Part shown: positions 4,838 through 6,159 of the stretch, piece after piece
Layout: each line of letters starts with the position of its first letter
How positions within the stretch are numbered: the stretch's first letter is position 1
Source: Actinomycetota bacterium
GTDB lineage: Bacteria; Actinomycetota; Rubrobacteria; Rubrobacterales; Rubrobacteraceae
Direction of reading: 5' to 3'
Assembly: GCA_020200675.1 (NCBI GenBank)
Contig: JAIVIG010000118.1
Coordinates: forward strand, 1 to 6,159
DNA: 6,159 nt
Notes under the pieces: model-generated
Seen by the model: only the letters and a program-made list of their open reading frames with translations
Database searches by the model: none
Told to the model about the DNA's origin: nothing
Translations under genes and position numbers: made by a program

Positions 4838-5550
4838 GTTGCACTAGTCACCGGCGCCAACCGCGGCATCAGGTTCGAGGTGTGCCGCCAGCTCGTGCGA
4901 GGGGGTATGAAAAGGTGGTCCTCGGCGCGCGAGATCCCCAGAAGGCCGAGCTGGCCGCGAAGAACCTCTCCGGGGAGGGTTTCGACATCTTACCCCGCAC
5001 GGTCGACGTCTCCGAAGACGAGAGCGTCGGGAGACTCGCCGCCTGGTTTGAGGAGATCGGCAAGCTGGACGTGCTGGTCAACAACCCCGGCATCAACTTC
5101 GACCATACGCAGCGGACGAGCAGCGCGGATCTCGGGATGGTCCACGAGACGCTGGAGACGAACCTCTTCGGCGCCTGGCACGTCTGCGAGGCGCTCCTGC
5201 CGCTCGTTCGCGGGAGCGATCACGGCCGGATCGTCAACGTCTCGAGCGAAGCTGGCTCCTCCTTTACTTCCCCGGGAGGGATGGCGAGCGTGGGGGGAGT
5301 GCTCCCGGCCTACACGGTCTCCAAGGCGGCGCTCAACGCGTTCACCATGAAGCTCGCCGCCGACCTGAAGGACACGAATATCCTCGCCAACGCAGTCTGC
5401 CCGGGTCTCGTCGCAACCTCGCCGGAGGCCGAGGCGGCCGGCGGCCGTCCGGTTCCGGAGGGAGCGGCGAGCGTGGTGTGGGCGGCCACCCTTCCCGACG
5501 ACGGTCCGACGGGCGGCTTCTTCCGCGACGGCAAGCCCCTGCCCTGGTGA
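4838..5550 (+). pseudogene. Short-chain dehydrogenase/reductase, frame-disrupted
   Basis: The gene encodes an NAD(P)-dependent SDR oxidoreductase of the carbonyl-reductase-like group, about 237 residues. The cofactor-binding start V-A-L-V-T-G-A-N-R-G-I-R is in one frame (4838-4873). From about 4906 the homology continues in another frame (Y-E-K-V-V-L-G-A-R-D). The switch is at GGGGG 4901-4905, and one more G restores R-G-G-Y-E-K. Downstream are L-V-N-N-P-G (5074-5091), the S-S catalytic serine region (5242-5247), Y-T-V-S-K (5311-5325) and the family ending G-G-F-F-R-D-G-K-P. The glycine motif ends in Arg (AGG 4871-4873) instead of Gly, and N-N-A-G reads N-N-P-G. There is no ATG, GTG or TTG in frame near the start, although GAGGTG at 4824-4829 could be a former ribosome binding site. 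It is probably inactive, or in part a sequencing artefact. Confidence 0.8.
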
Positions 5551-5552
5551 GC

Positions 5553-6159
5553 ATGGGAGCAGATCGGGTCCTGACGCTCCGCGAGCTCAACCGGGCGACC
5601 CTCGCCCGCCAGATGCTGCTAGACCGGGAGCCGCTTCCCGTCTCCGACGCCGTCGAGCGCCTGGTCGGCCTCCAGGCCCAGGTGCCGAACCCTCCCTACA
5701 TCGGCCTCTGGACCCGGCTCCGGAACTTCCGTCGCGACGACCTCACTGGTCTACTACAACAGCGGGAGGTCGTTCGGGCCACGCTCATGCGCGCCACCCT
5801 GCATCTCATGACTGCCGGAGACTACCTGCTCCTGCGTCCTGCACTGCAGCCGGCGCTCACCCGCTCGCTGCGCTCCATCGCCGGCAAGCGATTGGAGGGT
5901 CTCGACCTCGACCGTGTCGTTGCGGCGGCGCGGACTAGTGTGGAGGAGGCGCCGCGCACCTTCACGGAGCTGGGGGCCTGCTCTCCGGCATGGAGCCAGA
6001 TCGGGATCCATCAGCCCTGGCCTACCTGGTGCGCACGCACCTACCGCTCGTCCAGGCGCCACCGGGAGGCATCTGGGGCACGGGGGGCAGTCCGACCCAC
6101 GCGCTCGCCGAACCTTGGCTCGGCGGGCCGCTCGCCGCTCCGAAGGAGAGTCTGCGCGC
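5553..6159 (+). pseudogene. AlkZ-like winged-helix DNA-binding protein, frameshifted and cut by the window edge
   Basis: The N-terminal half of a winged-helix DNA-binding domain protein (HTH_42 / AlkZ-like DNA glycosylase family, usually about 350-400 residues). Recognisable blocks are the L-T-L-R-E-L-N-R start, G-L-Q41-A-Q43-V-P-N-P-P-Y with the Q-x-Q motif used for catalysis in AlkZ, and V-V-R-A-T-L-M-R-A-T-L-H-L. After F-T-E-L the homology leaves the frame at GGGGG 5972-5976. One added G gives L-G-G-L-L-S-G-M-E-P-D and continues as A-Y-L-V-R-T-H-L-P-L-V-Q and G-T-G-G-S-P-T-H-A-L to the edge. The unshifted frame also stays open to the edge but looks foreign to the family. The ATG at 5553 is 2 nt past the SDR stop; a GTG at 5547 overlaps that stop. 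Translational coupling is likely. Repair or defence against DNA alkylation is only a family-level inference. Confidence 0.78.

Noticed and set aside
4685..5350. A long + strand frame extending upstream of the SDR cofactor motif
   Set aside because: Only the 4838-4905 part is SDR-like. Upstream it is antisense to the small membrane protein, and downstream it is the wrong frame.
1..6159. CRISPR array, rRNA or complete transposase
   Set aside because: No regularly spaced direct repeats of CRISPR length, no rRNA sequence and no transposase-like protein were seen on either strand.

Overview
The window looks like a piece of a GC-rich actinomycete-type bacterial chromosome. A Rubrobacter-like organism is my best guess, judged from the proteins and not provable here. 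The right third (about 4130-6159) is very GC-rich in the lines I counted (around 65-70%). The left two thirds are mixed (about 48-63%), with long gene-poor gaps, hairpins and short repeats. The change falls near a tRNA-Phe gene at 3965-4037, so the left part may be an accessory segment that ends at the tRNA. That is an inference.

Left part, + strand: a YnfA-family small membrane protein (209-541) is followed 24 nt later by a SnoaL-like ester-cyclase-fold protein (566-970). A 328-bp gap follows, holding a compound hairpin at 1112-1156. Next is a 93-residue protein with two copies of a W-P-x-[WY]-Y-A motif (1299-1580). Then comes a 550-bp region with a long imperfect hairpin, a possible 40-residue ORF with a strong but partly palindromic ribosome binding site (1709-1831), and a phased array of 11-bp repeats (1904-1947). 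A 532-residue protein (2131-3729) is clearly related to the catalytic domain of copper amine oxidases. It keeps the three copper histidines and the cofactor tyrosine. The residues around that tyrosine and the usual catalytic Asp are not conserved.

Middle: a + strand terminator-like hairpin (3894-3920) lies between the amine-oxidase-like gene and tRNA-Phe(GAA) on the - strand. The tRNA has its own near-consensus sigma-70 type promoter (-10 at 4075-4080, -35 at 4098-4103, 17-nt spacer).

Right part: thioredoxin (trxA, - strand, 4129-4464) lies downstream of a small two-helix membrane protein (4519-4767, - strand), possibly as one operon. Divergent from these is an SDR gene (4838-5550) followed 2 nt later by an AlkZ-like winged-helix gene (5553 to the window edge). 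Both are frame-disrupted at a run of exactly five G, and one extra G restores each frame. The SDR also has two unfavourable substitutions and no usable start, so real decay and homopolymer under-calling both need to be considered.

The strongest candidate for something undescribed is the amine-oxidase-like protein with a W-Y-R cofactor site and a C-x-C-x-x-H-H-H-H copper motif. The tandem-motif 93-residue protein and the structured leader with its small ORF come next.
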